A DNA stretch of 64,000 bases, from assembly GCA_016125165.1 (NCBI GenBank), contig WGMH01000001.1, forward strand, positions 620,001-684,000, given 5' to 3'. Numbering within the stretch: position 1 is the first letter of the stretch; every line of letters starts with the position of its first letter. The translations under genes were made by a program, and so were the position numbers. The stretch is from Alphaproteobacteria bacterium. Lineage in GTDB: Bacteria; Pseudomonadota; Alphaproteobacteria; Micropepsales; Micropepsaceae. This document shows, piece after piece, positions 28,475 to 37,287 of the stretch. Below the pieces are notes generated by a model. The model had not been told where the DNA came from. It did no database searches and saw only the letters and a list, made by a program, of their open reading frames with translations.

Positions 28475-29137
28475 ATGATGATTCTGGCCGCCGATACCGC
28501 GCTGGGCGCGTGTTCGGTTGCGATTCTCGAAAACGGAAATGTCCGCGCGAAGGCGTTGGAAGCGATGGAGCGCGGCCATGCCGAGGCGCTGGCACCAATG
28601 GTCGAGACGTTGATGCGAAAGGCCGGATTGTCATTTGCGCAGATCAACAGTCTCGCCGTTACAACGGGCCCCGGCACATTCACCGGTCAGCGCGTCGGCC
28701 TTGCCTTCATGCGTGGCCTGCGGATCGCACTGAAGAAGCCCCTCGTGGGCGTCACCACGCTGGAAGCGATGGCAGCGCAGACGTTGCACGAATCGAATCT
28801 TGAAACCGCAGCCGTGTTGCACGATGCGCGACGCGGTGAGGTTTATCTGGCCATTGTTTCGCGTGGCACCACCGTGGTGGCGCCCTGCGTTCTGCCCTTC
28901 GATGAAGCAGTTGGACGCATCGCCCGGTGCGCGCCTGCCGGGATAGCCCTTGCCGGAACGGCTGCCGCGCCTGCAACCGAGGCATTGCGCAAATTGGGTA
29001 TCGCCGCGCACCTCGTTGCGATCCCCTATCCCGATGCCGAGTGGGTGGCGCGACTCGCGGCCGCCTGTCCAGAGCCGGACCGCGCGCCGGATCCGCTCTA
29101 TCTGCGCCCGGCAGATGCGAAGCTGCCGTCCGCATGA
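28475..29137 (+). CDS. tsaB: TsaB, tRNA t6A37 synthesis subunit
   Basis: This protein of about 220 residues has the ASKHA start ILAADTALGACSVAILEN and the motif VTTGPGTFTGQRVGLAFMRGL, typical of TsaB. With TsaD and TsaE it makes threonylcarbamoyladenosine at position 37 of ANN-decoding tRNAs. The ATG at 28475 (or the next ATG at 28478) fits; a TTG at 28454 would overlap the upstream gene. The stop overlaps rimI (ATGA), the normal alphaproteobacterial arrangement. Confidence 0.93.
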   Translation: MMILAADTALGACSVAILENGNVRAKALEAMERGHAEALAPMVETLMRKAGLSFAQINSLAVTTGPGTFTGQRVGLAFMRGLRIALKKPLVGVTTLEAMAAQTLHESNLETAAVLHDARRGEVYLAIVSRGTTVVAPCVLPFDEAVGRIARCAPAGIALAGTAAAPATEALRKLGIAAHLVAIPYPDAEWVARLAAACPEPDRAPDPLYLRPADAKLPSA

Positions 29138-29601
29138 GTATCCGCAAGGCGTTGCCCGGCGATGAGAAGGCCCTCGCCGCCTTGCACGGCGCCATTTTCG
29201 CGCAAGGCTGGAGCGCGCAATCCTTCGACGCGTTCCTGCGCGATGCAGCCATCTTGGTGCTCAGCCATGGCGCGCCCGCTGACGGCTTTATTGTGCTGCG
29301 CATGGCAGCGGGCGAAGCAGAGATATTGACGCTCGGTGTTTTGCCTTCCGCGCGCGGAAAGGGGTTGGCGAAGGCGCTGGTCCGGGCTGCGGCCGGCCAC
29401 GCCGCCGCGCGAAATTGCAAAGACCTTTATTTGGAAGTGGGAATTGAGAACAAGGCTGCGCGCGCGCTTTATGAGGGCCTGGGCTTCGTCCAGGTCGGGC
29501 GTCGTAATGCCTACTACCCGCGTCCCGGCCAGCCTGCCGAAGACGCACTTGTCCTGAAATGTGCGCCTTCGGACTTGGGAAATGCGCATGGCTTCGACTA
29601 A
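29134..29601 (+). CDS. rimI: RimI-like ribosomal protein S18 alanine N-acetyltransferase
   Basis: The 155-residue GNAT protein has the motif A region LTLGVLPSARGKGLAKALVRAA and the end DLYLEVGIENKAARALYEGLGFVQVGRRNAYYP, both as in RimI. RimI acetylates the N-terminus of S18. Its overlap with tsaB and the fur gene downstream match the conserved alphaproteobacterial order, which supports the assignment beyond a generic GNAT call. Confidence 0.9.
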   Translation: MSIRKALPGDEKALAALHGAIFAQGWSAQSFDAFLRDAAILVLSHGAPADGFIVLRMAAGEAEILTLGVLPSARGKGLAKALVRAAAGHAAARNCKDLYLEVGIENKAARALYEGLGFVQVGRRNAYYPRPGQPAEDALVLKCAPSDLGNAHGFD

Positions 29602-29610
29602 AGTCCGATT

Positions 29611-30060
29611 ATGGACAGACAGCCGGGAGACACTGCCTTGACGCGGATCGAAAAGCTCTGCGTGGACAAGGGGCTGCGGATGACCGAGCAGCGCCGCGTG
29701 ATCGCGCAGGTGCTCTCCTCCGCGCAGGACCATCCCGACGCCGAAGAACTCTATCGCCGCGCTTCGGCGATCGATCCGCATATCTCCATCGCGACGGTCT
29801 ATCGCACAGTGAAGCTGTTTGAAGATGCCGGCATTCTTGAGCGTCATGATTTCCGCGATGGCCGCTCACGTTATGAGGAAGCCCCCGACGCCCATCACGA
29901 TCATCTGATCGATGTGCAAACCGGACGGGTGATCGAATTCCGTAACGAAGAAATCGAAAAGCTCCAGCGTCGTGTGGCCGAAGAACTCGGGTTTGAACTG
30001 GTTGACCATCGGCTGGAGCTCTATGGCGTACCCAAGGGCGGCAAGAAGCCAGGTCAATAG
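29611..30060 (+). CDS. fur: Fur/Mur family metal-responsive regulator
   Basis: The 149-residue protein has a winged-helix domain (LRMTEQRRVIAQVL, ISIATVYRTVKLFEDAGILERHDF) and the metal-binding HHDHLIDVQTGRVIEF region followed by NEEIEKLQRRVAEELGF. It lacks the C-terminal CxxC zinc site of gamma-proteobacterial Fur, as is normal for alphaproteobacteria, where this gene often responds to manganese (Mur) as much as iron. Position after rimI fits that orthologue. TTG at 29638, preceded by CGGGAGA, is a possible shorter start. Confidence 0.9.
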   Translation: MDRQPGDTALTRIEKLCVDKGLRMTEQRRVIAQVLSSAQDHPDAEELYRRASAIDPHISIATVYRTVKLFEDAGILERHDFRDGRSRYEEAPDAHHDHLIDVQTGRVIEFRNEEIEKLQRRVAEELGFELVDHRLELYGVPKGGKKPGQ

Positions 30061-30069
30061 GGCGGAACA

Positions 30070-30909
30070 ATGCGAGCGCTGCGCGCCGTTTTCATCCTCA
30101 CGGTTTTTCTGTCGACCTCGATCTTTGTCATCCCATGGCAGAGCTTGGCGCTGAAGTTCCGCGGCATGGGCTACAAGCGCATCCCCTATCGCTATCAGCG
30201 GTTCCTGATGAATCTGTTCGGCCTGCGCGTGCACATGATTGGCACCCCGGTGCAGGATCGCGGCGTGTTGATGGTGGCGAACCACACATCCTATCTCGAC
30301 ATTCTGGCCATCGGCGGATCGGTCGTTTGTTCCTTCGTCGCAAAGAGTGAAGTTGCTGGCTGGCCCTTCTTTGGAACATTTGCGCGGCTTCAGCGCACCG
30401 TGTTCGTGGAACGGCAGCGCCGTTCCAAGACTGGCGAATCCCGCGACGTTATCCGCGACCGGCTGATTGAAGGTGATGCGCTGGTGCTGTTCCCGGAAGG
30501 CACATCCAATGACGGCAATCGCGTGCTGCCTTTCAAGAGCGCGCTGATGGGCGCGGCGCAGGCCGAAGTGGGCCGCGATGCGAACGGTGAACCCTTGCAT
30601 GCATTGGTGCAGCCGGTCTCCGTTGCCTATACCGCCGTTCATGGCATCCCAATGGGCCGGGAGACGCGTCCGCTTTATGCCTGGTACGGCGACATGGAAC
30701 TGATCCCCCACCTCTGGGAAAGCCTGCTTTCCGGGCCAGTGGACGTAGTGATCGAATTCCACGAGCCCATGACGGTGGACAGCGTGGGCGGACGTAAGAA
30801 TCTGGCCCGGCTGGCCGAGGATCTGGTTCGGCAAGGCCAGATCAAGGCCCTGACCGGCCGACACCACAAACCCGCCCAGCCCGCGAGTGAGCCCGCTGCC
30901 GCCGCCTGA
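30070..30909 (+). CDS. plsC: 1-acyl-sn-glycerol-3-phosphate acyltransferase (PlsC/OlsA-like)
   Basis: The 279-residue protein has an N-terminal membrane helix (FILTVFLSTSIFVI) and the acyltransferase motifs NHTSYLD (HX4D), AKSEVAGWPFFG, FPEGTSNDG and VQPVSVAYT. It makes phosphatidic acid from lysophosphatidic acid at the inner membrane. Homologues in this position beside miaB in rhizobia act in phospholipid or, as OlsA, in ornithine-lipid synthesis; since olsB lies at 61901, an OlsA role is possible but unproven. Confidence 0.88.
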   Translation: MRALRAVFILTVFLSTSIFVIPWQSLALKFRGMGYKRIPYRYQRFLMNLFGLRVHMIGTPVQDRGVLMVANHTSYLDILAIGGSVVCSFVAKSEVAGWPFFGTFARLQRTVFVERQRRSKTGESRDVIRDRLIEGDALVLFPEGTSNDGNRVLPFKSALMGAAQAEVGRDANGEPLHALVQPVSVAYTAVHGIPMGRETRPLYAWYGDMELIPHLWESLLSGPVDVVIEFHEPMTVDSVGGRKNLARLAEDLVRQGQIKALTGRHHKPAQPASEPAAAA

Positions 30910-30987
30910 TCCTTGTCAGCCGCACGCCGAATGCCCATAACGCCCCCTCCCGCGCGGAAAGGGCGTGGGCCTGAAACCGGCACGGAC

Positions 30988-32340
30988 ATGAAAAAGCTCT
31001 TCATTAAGACCTATGGCTGCCAGATGAACGTCTATGATTCCGCCCGCATGGCGGATCTGCTGGCACCGCACGGCTATGGGCTTGCCGATGCGCCCGAAGA
31101 CGCGGACATGGTGATCCTCAACACCTGTCACATTCGCGAAAAGGCCGCTGAAAAGGTCTACTCCGAACTTGGTCGCCTCAAACGCATCAAGCAGAGGAAG
31201 GCGGACGAAGGCGGCGAGATGTTGATCGCAGTCGCCGGTTGTGTGGCCCAGGCCGAAGGCAAGGAAATTATCGCGCGCCAGCCCGCCGTCGACATCGTGG
31301 TAGGGCCGCAATCCTATCAGCGCCTGCCGGAACTGATCGCGCAGGTACACCGCGGGACAGGGCGCGCGCTTGAAACCGAATTCCCGGCTGAAGACAAATT
31401 CGATTCCCTGCCAACAGAGGTGAGCAGCGAAGGCCCCGCGGCCTTTCTTACGGTTCAGGAAGGCTGTGACAAGTTCTGCACCTTCTGCGTTGTACCCTAT
31501 ACTCGCGGCGCGGAATTTTCGCGGCCGGTTTCACAGATAGAGGACGAAGCGCGCCGGCTGGCCGACCGGGGCGTGTGCGAGATCACGCTCCTTGGCCAGA
31601 ACGTGAATGCCTATTGTGGCGCCGGCCCCGATGGCGAGGAATGGTCGCTCGCAAGGCTTCTGCATCGCCTTGCGCGCATCGAAGGCATAAGGCGTCTGCG
31701 CTACACCACATCGCATCCACGCGACATGAGCGATGACCTCATCGCTGCGCATGGTGAAATCGAAAAACTGATGCCCTATCTGCATCTGCCCATCCAATCG
31801 GGCTCCGATCGCATCCTTCATGCCATGAACAGGCAGCACAAAGCCGACATGTACAAAAAGCTGGTCGATCGCATCCGCGCGGTGCGATCTGATCTGGCGC
31901 TATCTTCGGATTTCATCGTCGGCTTTCCCGGCGAGACGGATGCCGATTTCGAAAGCACCATGACGCTGGTACGCAATGTGGGTTACGCGCAGGCGTTTTC
32001 CTTCAAGTATAGCCCCCGTCCTGGCACGCCGGCCGCAACACAGGCCAAACAGATACCCGAAGACGTGAAAGATGCCCGGTTGCAAGCGTTGCAGGCCCTC
32101 CTGAGCGAGCAACAGCGCGCGTTCAACACCTCGTGTGAAGGCAAGACATTCGACGTGCTGTTTGAAAAGCCGGGCCGCAAGCACGGACAGGCTGTGGGCC
32201 GCAGCCCATATCTGCAGCCTGTGCATGTGGAAGGTGCGGCGCATCTGATGAACCGGATTCACGCCGTGCGCATTGAAGCCGCGCTCTCCAACAGTCTGAA
32301 AGGCGCGCTGGCGGAGCGCATGAGCGTATGCGCACCGTGA
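30988..32340 (+). CDS. miaB: MiaB, tRNA-2-methylthio-N6-dimethylallyladenosine synthase
   Basis: The 450-residue protein has three N-terminal cluster Cys (TYGCQMN, NTCHIRE, VAGCVAQ), the radical SAM motif CDKFCTFC with VVPYTRGAE, and a C-terminal TRAM domain ([26 protein letters not shown]). It methylthiolates i6A37 in tRNAs reading UNN codons. ATG at 30988 starts exactly at the conserved [11 protein letters not shown]. Confidence 0.97.
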   Translation: MKKLFIKTYGCQMNVYDSARMADLLAPHGYGLADAPEDADMVILNTCHIREKAAEKVYSELGRLKRIKQRKADEGGEMLIAVAGCVAQAEGKEIIARQPAVDIVVGPQSYQRLPELIAQVHRGTGRALETEFPAEDKFDSLPTEVSSEGPAAFLTVQEGCDKFCTFCVVPYTRGAEFSRPVSQIEDEARRLADRGVCEITLLGQNVNAYCGAGPDGEEWSLARLLHRLARIEGIRRLRYTTSHPRDMSDDLIAAHGEIEKLMPYLHLPIQSGSDRILHAMNRQHKADMYKKLVDRIRAVRSDLALSSDFIVGFPGETDADFESTMTLVRNVGYAQAFSFKYSPRPGTPAATQAKQIPEDVKDARLQALQALLSEQQRAFNTSCEGKTFDVLFEKPGRKHGQAVGRSPYLQPVHVEGAAHLMNRIHAVRIEAALSNSLKGALAERMSVCAP

Positions 32341-33374
32341 AGAAGATCGCCGCAGCCCGCGAGCAGGTGACACTGGAATTTCCTGCCAATGCGCTTGTTG
32401 CGGCTTTGGCGGGCGCGCACCAGAAGAATTTTGTGCGTATCGAGCAGAAGCTGAATGTGCGCGTGGCGCAGCGCGGCAATCTCATCGCGGTTGAAGGCGT
32501 ACCCGCCGCGCGCGAACGAGCTGCCAGCGTACTTCGCGCACTCTATGCCCGCATCGAAGCGGGCGACGATGCCGGGCTTGCCGAAGTGGATGCGGAGATT
32601 CGCTTTGCCACTCACGATGGCACACAGGACGGTGACGGATTCGGTTCTGGTGCGGTGAAGACGGCCACTTCGCGCGTCACGCGCGCCCGCTCGCCTGCGC
32701 AGGCTGCGTATCTGGATTTGATGCGCACGCATCCGCTGGTCTTCGGCATTGGTCCGGCAGGAACCGGGAAAACCTATCTGGCGGCCGCTTTTGGCGCGCA
32801 TCTTCTCTATGAACGCCGTGTGGAGCGGCTGATCCTGTCGCGCCCGGCCCTCGAAGCGGGCGAGCGGCTCGGCTTTCTCCCAGGCGATCTGAAAGAGAAG
32901 ATCGATCCCTACCTGCGGCCGCTTTACGACGCGCTGTTCGACGTGATGGGGGATCAGTGTACGCGGCTGATGGAATCTGGCGTGATCGAAGTCGCACCGC
33001 TCGCCTTCATGCGCGGCCGCACGCTCGCGCGCTCCTTCGTCATTCTGGACGAGTCGCAGAACGTCTCATCCGCCCAGATGAAGATGTTCCTTACCCGGCT
33101 CGGTGAGGAGTCTCGCATGGTCGTGACGGGCGATCCGACCCAAAGCGATCTGCCGGGCGGCAGAGCGGAGGGCCTCAATGAAGCTCTCGACATTCTCGGT
33201 GGCGTCGAAGGCGTGGCCATTGCCCGTTTTTCGGAGAAGGATGTGGTTCGCCATCCCCTCGTCACCCGGATCGTGCGTGCCTATAATACTTCCGCCCAAC
33301 CCGCCGGATTGCCTGAGCGCTATCGCAAGGCCCCGGCGGCAAAGGGCAGGAACGCAGTCAAAAAAGACGAATGA
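32328..33374 (+). CDS. phoH: PhoH-like ATPase
   Basis: The 348-residue protein has an N-terminal KH-like region (residues 15-75) and an ATPase core with Walker A GPAGTGKT at 142-149, the block [40 protein letters not shown] (Walker B) and [10 protein letters not shown]. It belongs to the YbeZ type that sits beside ybeY and is thought to be an RNA helicase acting with YbeY in ribosome/RNA quality control. It overlaps miaB by 13 bases and ybeY by 4. Confidence 0.94.
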   Translation: MRTVKKIAAAREQVTLEFPANALVAALAGAHQKNFVRIEQKLNVRVAQRGNLIAVEGVPAARERAASVLRALYARIEAGDDAGLAEVDAEIRFATHDGTQDGDGFGSGAVKTATSRVTRARSPAQAAYLDLMRTHPLVFGIGPAGTGKTYLAAAFGAHLLYERRVERLILSRPALEAGERLGFLPGDLKEKIDPYLRPLYDALFDVMGDQCTRLMESGVIEVAPLAFMRGRTLARSFVILDESQNVSSAQMKMFLTRLGEESRMVVTGDPTQSDLPGGRAEGLNEALDILGGVEGVAIARFSEKDVVRHPLVTRIVRAYNTSAQPAGLPERYRKAPAAKGRNAVKKDE

Positions 33375-33892
33375 GACGCCGCAAATCCCAGGAGGGACCG
33401 AGTAGAAGCCGGTCCCGAACTACCAAGGCTCTAACGATCATCATCGAAGCGGCCCCATGGCGGGCTTCCGCTCGCAGCCTGAAGCCTCGCCTTGTTCGTG
33501 CGGTCGATGCAGCCCTGCTGGCCGCGGGTGTTTCGCCGGGAGAAGTTTCCCTGACGCTGCTGCTGTCTGACGATGAGAAGCTGCGCGATCTTAACGCAAC
33601 CTTTCGCGGCAAGAACAAGCCGACCAACGTTCTGTCGTTCCCTGCGCAGCAAGATGGCGAGAGCTATCTCGGTGATATCGCGATTGCCCATGGCGTCGCC
33701 GCTCGGGAAGCCGAAGCGGCGCAGAAGTTCCTGAGCGATCATGTGCTGCACCTTGCCGTTCACGGCGTGTTGCACCTGTTGGGTCATGACCACGAAAATG
33801 AGCGCGATGCCGAAAAGATGGAGAGATTGGAAACCGCCATCCTGTCCGGACTCGGAATCGCCGATCCCTATGCGCATGCAAAGGCCGCCTGA
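33371..33892 (+). CDS. ybeY: YbeY endoribonuclease
   Basis: The 173-residue protein contains the zinc motif HGVLHLLGHDH and the upstream FRGKNKPTNVLSFP, both diagnostic of YbeY. It matures the 16S rRNA 3' end and takes part in late 30S quality control. The N-terminal about 20 residues are Arg/Ser-rich and unlike the family; the ATG at 33371 overlaps phoH (ATGA), but translation from an internal start is possible. Confidence 0.95.
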   Translation: MRRRKSQEGPSRSRSRTTKALTIIIEAAPWRASARSLKPRLVRAVDAALLAAGVSPGEVSLTLLLSDDEKLRDLNATFRGKNKPTNVLSFPAQQDGESYLGDIAIAHGVAAREAEAAQKFLSDHVLHLAVHGVLHLLGHDHENERDAEKMERLETAILSGLGIADPYAHAKAA

Positions 33893-34815
33893 TGTCTGAT
33901 CCTGTTAGAAGCGGCAATGGCAGCGATGCGCAGGAAAGTTCGCAGCCGACCCTATTAAGGCGCCTGGCGCAAATTCTGCGTGGCGAAGGCAGCGAGCGCA
34001 CCATTCGCGAGAAGCTGCACGAGGTCATCGAAGAGAACGTCCGCACTGCGCCAGATTTCTCTCCGCGCGAACGGTTGATGCTGGACAACCTGCTGAAATT
34101 CGGCGAATTGCGTGTTTATGACGTCATGGTTCCGCGCGCCGACATCATCGCCGTGGAAGAAGAGACACCTCTGCGTGAACTTTTCGCGGTTTTCCGCGAG
34201 GCGCAGCATTCACGTCTTCCCATCTATCGCGAAACCCTTGATGACCCCATCGGTGTGATCCACATCAAGGATCTTGTGGGCCGCTTCGAAGTGGCGGATG
34301 ACGGCATGCTGCGCTGGCCGGATATCTCCATTGCCGATGTACGCCGCGAGCTTTTGTTTGTCCCTCCTTCCATGCCCGCGCTCGACCTGCTGGTGAAGAT
34401 GCAGACTACGCGCCTGCATCTGGCGCTCGTCATCGACGAATATGGTGGCACCGATGGGCTTGTCTCCATTGAAGACCTTGTCGAAGAGATCGTGGGCGAT
34501 ATTGACGACGAGCACGATGTGGATGAAGCGCCGCATCTAAGGCGTCTGCCCGATGGCTCATTCGAGCTTGACGCACGTTTCGATCTGGACGATTTCCGCG
34601 ATCAGACGGGTATTGAACTGAAGCCGGAAGATCCGGACGAGGACGTGGATACGATGGGCGGGTTGGCCGTTTCGCTGCTGGGCCGCGTACCCTTGCGCGG
34701 CGAAATCATTCGCCACCCTTCAGGTTATGACCTCGAAGTTCTTGAGGCAGACCCGCGGCGCATCAAACGCCTGCGCGTCCGCCCGCCCGCGCTCCTGACT
34801 GGCGAGGCAGGCTGA
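33892..34815 (+). CDS. corC: CorC-like CBS/transporter-associated domain protein
   Basis: The 307-residue cytosolic protein has two CBS domains (VYDVMVPRADIIAVEEETPLREL and IDEYGGTDGLVSIEDLVEEIVGDIDDE) and a C-terminal transporter-associated (CorC_HlyC) domain (YDTMGGLAVSLLGRVP-like, here DVDTMGGLAVSLLGRVP). It is the soluble CorC/YbeX type encoded with ybeY and lnt; a role in Mg2+/Co2+ handling or ribosome homeostasis is known for relatives. The start overlaps the ybeY stop by one base. Confidence 0.9.
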   Translation: MSDPVRSGNGSDAQESSQPTLLRRLAQILRGEGSERTIREKLHEVIEENVRTAPDFSPRERLMLDNLLKFGELRVYDVMVPRADIIAVEEETPLRELFAVFREAQHSRLPIYRETLDDPIGVIHIKDLVGRFEVADDGMLRWPDISIADVRRELLFVPPSMPALDLLVKMQTTRLHLALVIDEYGGTDGLVSIEDLVEEIVGDIDDEHDVDEAPHLRRLPDGSFELDARFDLDDFRDQTGIELKPEDPDEDVDTMGGLAVSLLGRVPLRGEIIRHPSGYDLEVLEADPRRIKRLRVRPPALLTGEAG

Positions 34816-34819
34816 TACC

Positions 34820-36430
34820 GTGAATTCGATCATCGTAAGCATTCACGGCACGCTGGCATTGGTTGCCGGCTATCTTGCCCGACTGCGCGGCTGGCGACGC
34901 TTCGCGGTATCGATTTGCGGTGGCGCGGCCAGCGCATTGTCGTTCGCGCCTCTTGGAATATTTCCTCTGTTCCTTCTGGGTATGGCCACGCTGGTGTTCC
35001 TGCTCGATAGCGCAACGCAGGAGTCACGACGCTTCCGCGCATCCTTCCTCACGGGCTGGGCATTTGGCTTCGGCCAATTCTTCGTTGGGCTTTACTGGAT
35101 CGGATATGCTTTTCTTGTCGATCCGGGCGAGCACGGCTGGCAGCTGCCCTTTGCCATCACTTTGTTTCCTGCCGGGCTCGCGATCTTTCCGGGTTTGGCG
35201 GCCATGATCGCGGCACGCTTCTGGAAAGACGGCATCGCGCGGATCTTCATTCTTTCGGCAAGCTATATGCTGTTTGAATGGATGCGCGGACACATCCTTA
35301 CGGGCTTTCCATGGAACCTCCCCGCCTATGGCTGGGGCGCTTCGCTGGGCGTGCTCCAGAGTGTCTCAATCATTGGCACCTATGGTCTGTCATTGCTTAC
35401 GGCGTTGTTTGGCGCATCATTGGCCGCGCTTGCTGCGCGCGACGAACAGCGCGGCTATCTTCTTCCTTTGGCGATGACGGTGCTTTTCGCGATGCTCGCA
35501 CTATCGGGGTGGGCGCGCTTGATCAGCCTGAAGCCGGGAGAGGTTGACGGCGTGCGATTGCGCATTGTGCAGCCGAACGTGCCACAGCATGAGCAATATG
35601 CCGAGCAGTATCGCGACCGGAACTGGAAGCGCCTGATGATGTTGAGTGAAAGCCGCGCAGGGCAGACGCCAACGCACATCATCTGGCCGGAGGCTGCGCC
35701 GCCATTCCTGTTACAGCGCGAGCCGATAGCGCTGGACGACATTGCGCGGCTGACAACAAATCATCGCGTACTGCTTACCGGCGCGGTTCGCGTCGAACGT
35801 TTTCCGAACGGTGAGCCCATATTCCACAACAGCCTCTTTGGGTTTGCCGATGGCGGTGCTCTTCGCGCCGTTTACGACAAGTCCCATTTGGTGCCCTTTG
35901 GAGAATATCTTCCGTTGCCGGAGCTTCTGCATACACTCGGGCTCAACAAACTCGTAAACATGCCTGACGGATTCAGACCAGGTCCGGGACCGCGCAGCAT
36001 TGCGGTGCCGGGCGCACCCGAAATCGGACCGCTGATCTGCTACGAAATCGTTTTTCCCGGCGCGGTTGTGGGCACCACGCGTCCGGGCTGGTTCGTCAAT
36101 GTCACAGACGACTCCTGGTTTGGGCCGCCGAGTTCGTCGGGGCCCTATCAGCATCTTCTGATTGCACGTGTACGCGCGATTGAGGAGGGTGTTCCCGTTG
36201 TGCGTGCAGCCAACACGGGCATTTCGGCGATCATCGATCCTCTTGGCCAGTTGAAGGGTGAACTGGGCGCAGGAGAGATGGGTATTTTGGACGGAAGTCT
36301 GCCCCGGGCGTTGCCGCCCACACTCTTCGCGCGCATTGGCGACTTGCCCTTCTGGTTGCTTTTGATGCTTTCTATTTTCGCTGGTTTCCGGGCAAAACCG
36401 TCAACAGGCCGCGAACGGTCCGGCGAATAA
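34820..36430 (+). CDS. lnt: apolipoprotein N-acyltransferase
   Basis: The 536-residue protein has six to eight membrane helices in the first 235 residues and a periplasmic nitrilase-like domain with the catalytic triad Glu291 (IIWPEAAPPF), Lys354 (VYDKSHLVPFGEYLP) and Cys407 (GPLICYEIVFPG). It adds the third acyl chain to lipoproteins at the inner membrane. The start is GTG, four bases after the corC stop. A last helix (FWLLLMLSIFAGF) follows the catalytic domain, as expected. Confidence 0.96.
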   Translation: MNSIIVSIHGTLALVAGYLARLRGWRRFAVSICGGAASALSFAPLGIFPLFLLGMATLVFLLDSATQESRRFRASFLTGWAFGFGQFFVGLYWIGYAFLVDPGEHGWQLPFAITLFPAGLAIFPGLAAMIAARFWKDGIARIFILSASYMLFEWMRGHILTGFPWNLPAYGWGASLGVLQSVSIIGTYGLSLLTALFGASLAALAARDEQRGYLLPLAMTVLFAMLALSGWARLISLKPGEVDGVRLRIVQPNVPQHEQYAEQYRDRNWKRLMMLSESRAGQTPTHIIWPEAAPPFLLQREPIALDDIARLTTNHRVLLTGAVRVERFPNGEPIFHNSLFGFADGGALRAVYDKSHLVPFGEYLPLPELLHTLGLNKLVNMPDGFRPGPGPRSIAVPGAPEIGPLICYEIVFPGAVVGTTRPGWFVNVTDDSWFGPPSSSGPYQHLLIARVRAIEEGVPVVRAANTGISAIIDPLGQLKGELGAGEMGILDGSLPRALPPTLFARIGDLPFWLLLMLSIFAGFRAKPSTGRERSGE

Positions 36431-36497
36431 AATTTCTTTCCGCCGCTCGAAGATTGCGTCTAAGGTTCCGGGCGAAACACAAATCACCCCACCCGCC

Positions 36498-36914
36498 TTG
36501 CCGAAAAAACAACCAAATCCCATAGACGTGCAGGTCGGCAATCGCGTGCGGCTGCGGCGCATGCTGATCGGCATGAGCCAGGAGAAACTGGGCGAGATGC
36601 TTGGTCTCACCTTTCAGCAGGTGCAGAAGTACGAGAAGGGCGTCAATCGCATTGGGGCAGGTCGACTATTCCAGGTCGCGCAAATTCTCGGTGTCGGGAT
36701 CGACTATTTCTATCAGGGCGTGATCGAACAGATTCCAAAGCCGGCCGCGCCGGGATTCGCAGAAGAGACACCGCCACCGGTGATGGAATTTCTTTCGAGT
36801 GGCGAAGGCTTGCAACTCACACTTTCTTTCATGCGCATCAAGGATCCGAAAGTGCGCAAGCGCGTGCTCGACCTCGTGAAGAGCCTCGTCGATGACAGCA
36901 AGGATGAAGAATAA
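36498..36914 (+). CDS. XRE-family HTH transcriptional regulator
   Basis: The 138-residue protein begins PNPIDVQVGNRVRLRRMLIGMSQEKLGEMLGLTFQQVQKYEKGVNRIGAGRL, a Cro/CI helix-turn-helix highly conserved in alphaproteobacteria downstream of lnt, followed by a helical tail ending KDPKVRKRVLDLVKSLVDDSKDEE. The start is a TTG with no clear ribosome site, chosen because orthologues begin with the same MxKK-PNP-D pattern. The target is unknown. Confidence 0.88.
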   Translation: MPKKQPNPIDVQVGNRVRLRRMLIGMSQEKLGEMLGLTFQQVQKYEKGVNRIGAGRLFQVAQILGVGIDYFYQGVIEQIPKPAAPGFAEETPPPVMEFLSSGEGLQLTLSFMRIKDPKVRKRVLDLVKSLVDDSKDEE

Positions 36915-36920
36915 CGCGCG

Positions 36921-37244
36921 TTATTCTTTGTTCGCCGCCTTGATTTCGTAACCGGATTTTCCGGCGCGTGCTTCGAGCGCGGTATAGGCTTCGCGCGGAT
37001 CGAGCCCGCACGCAGCCCACAGCACCAGAAGATTGTAGAGCAGATCTGCTGATTCCGACGCGAGCGCCTGCTTGTCCTGCGCAACGGCCGCAAGCGCGGT
37101 CTCCACGCCCTCTTCGCCGAGCTTCTTGGCGATCTTGAGCACGCCCTGCGAAAACAGCTTGGCCGTGTAGGAAGTAGACGGATCGGCGCCTTTGCGCGAG
37201 GCAATGGTTTCGAAGAGGCGATCGAGCGGATGCGGTTCGGTCAT
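36921..37244 (-). CDS. hisE: phosphoribosyl-ATP pyrophosphatase HisE
   Basis: The 107-residue protein carries the MazG-like all-helical fold with LDRLFETIASRK, SYTAKLF, KKLGEEGVETALAAV and ESADLLYNLLVLW, as in HisE. It hydrolyses PR-ATP to PR-AMP in histidine synthesis. It ends 6 bases from the convergent HTH gene. No other his genes lie in the window, although hisE usually follows hisF in alphaproteobacteria. Confidence 0.94.
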   Translation of the reverse strand: MTEPHPLDRLFETIASRKGADPSTSYTAKLFSQGVLKIAKKLGEEGVETALAAVAQDKQALASESADLLYNLLVLWAACGLDPREAYTALEARAGKSGYEIKAANKE

Positions 37245-37287
37245 GCGCGCACGATACGCCCGCGGACGCGCCTGTCCAATATGGCTG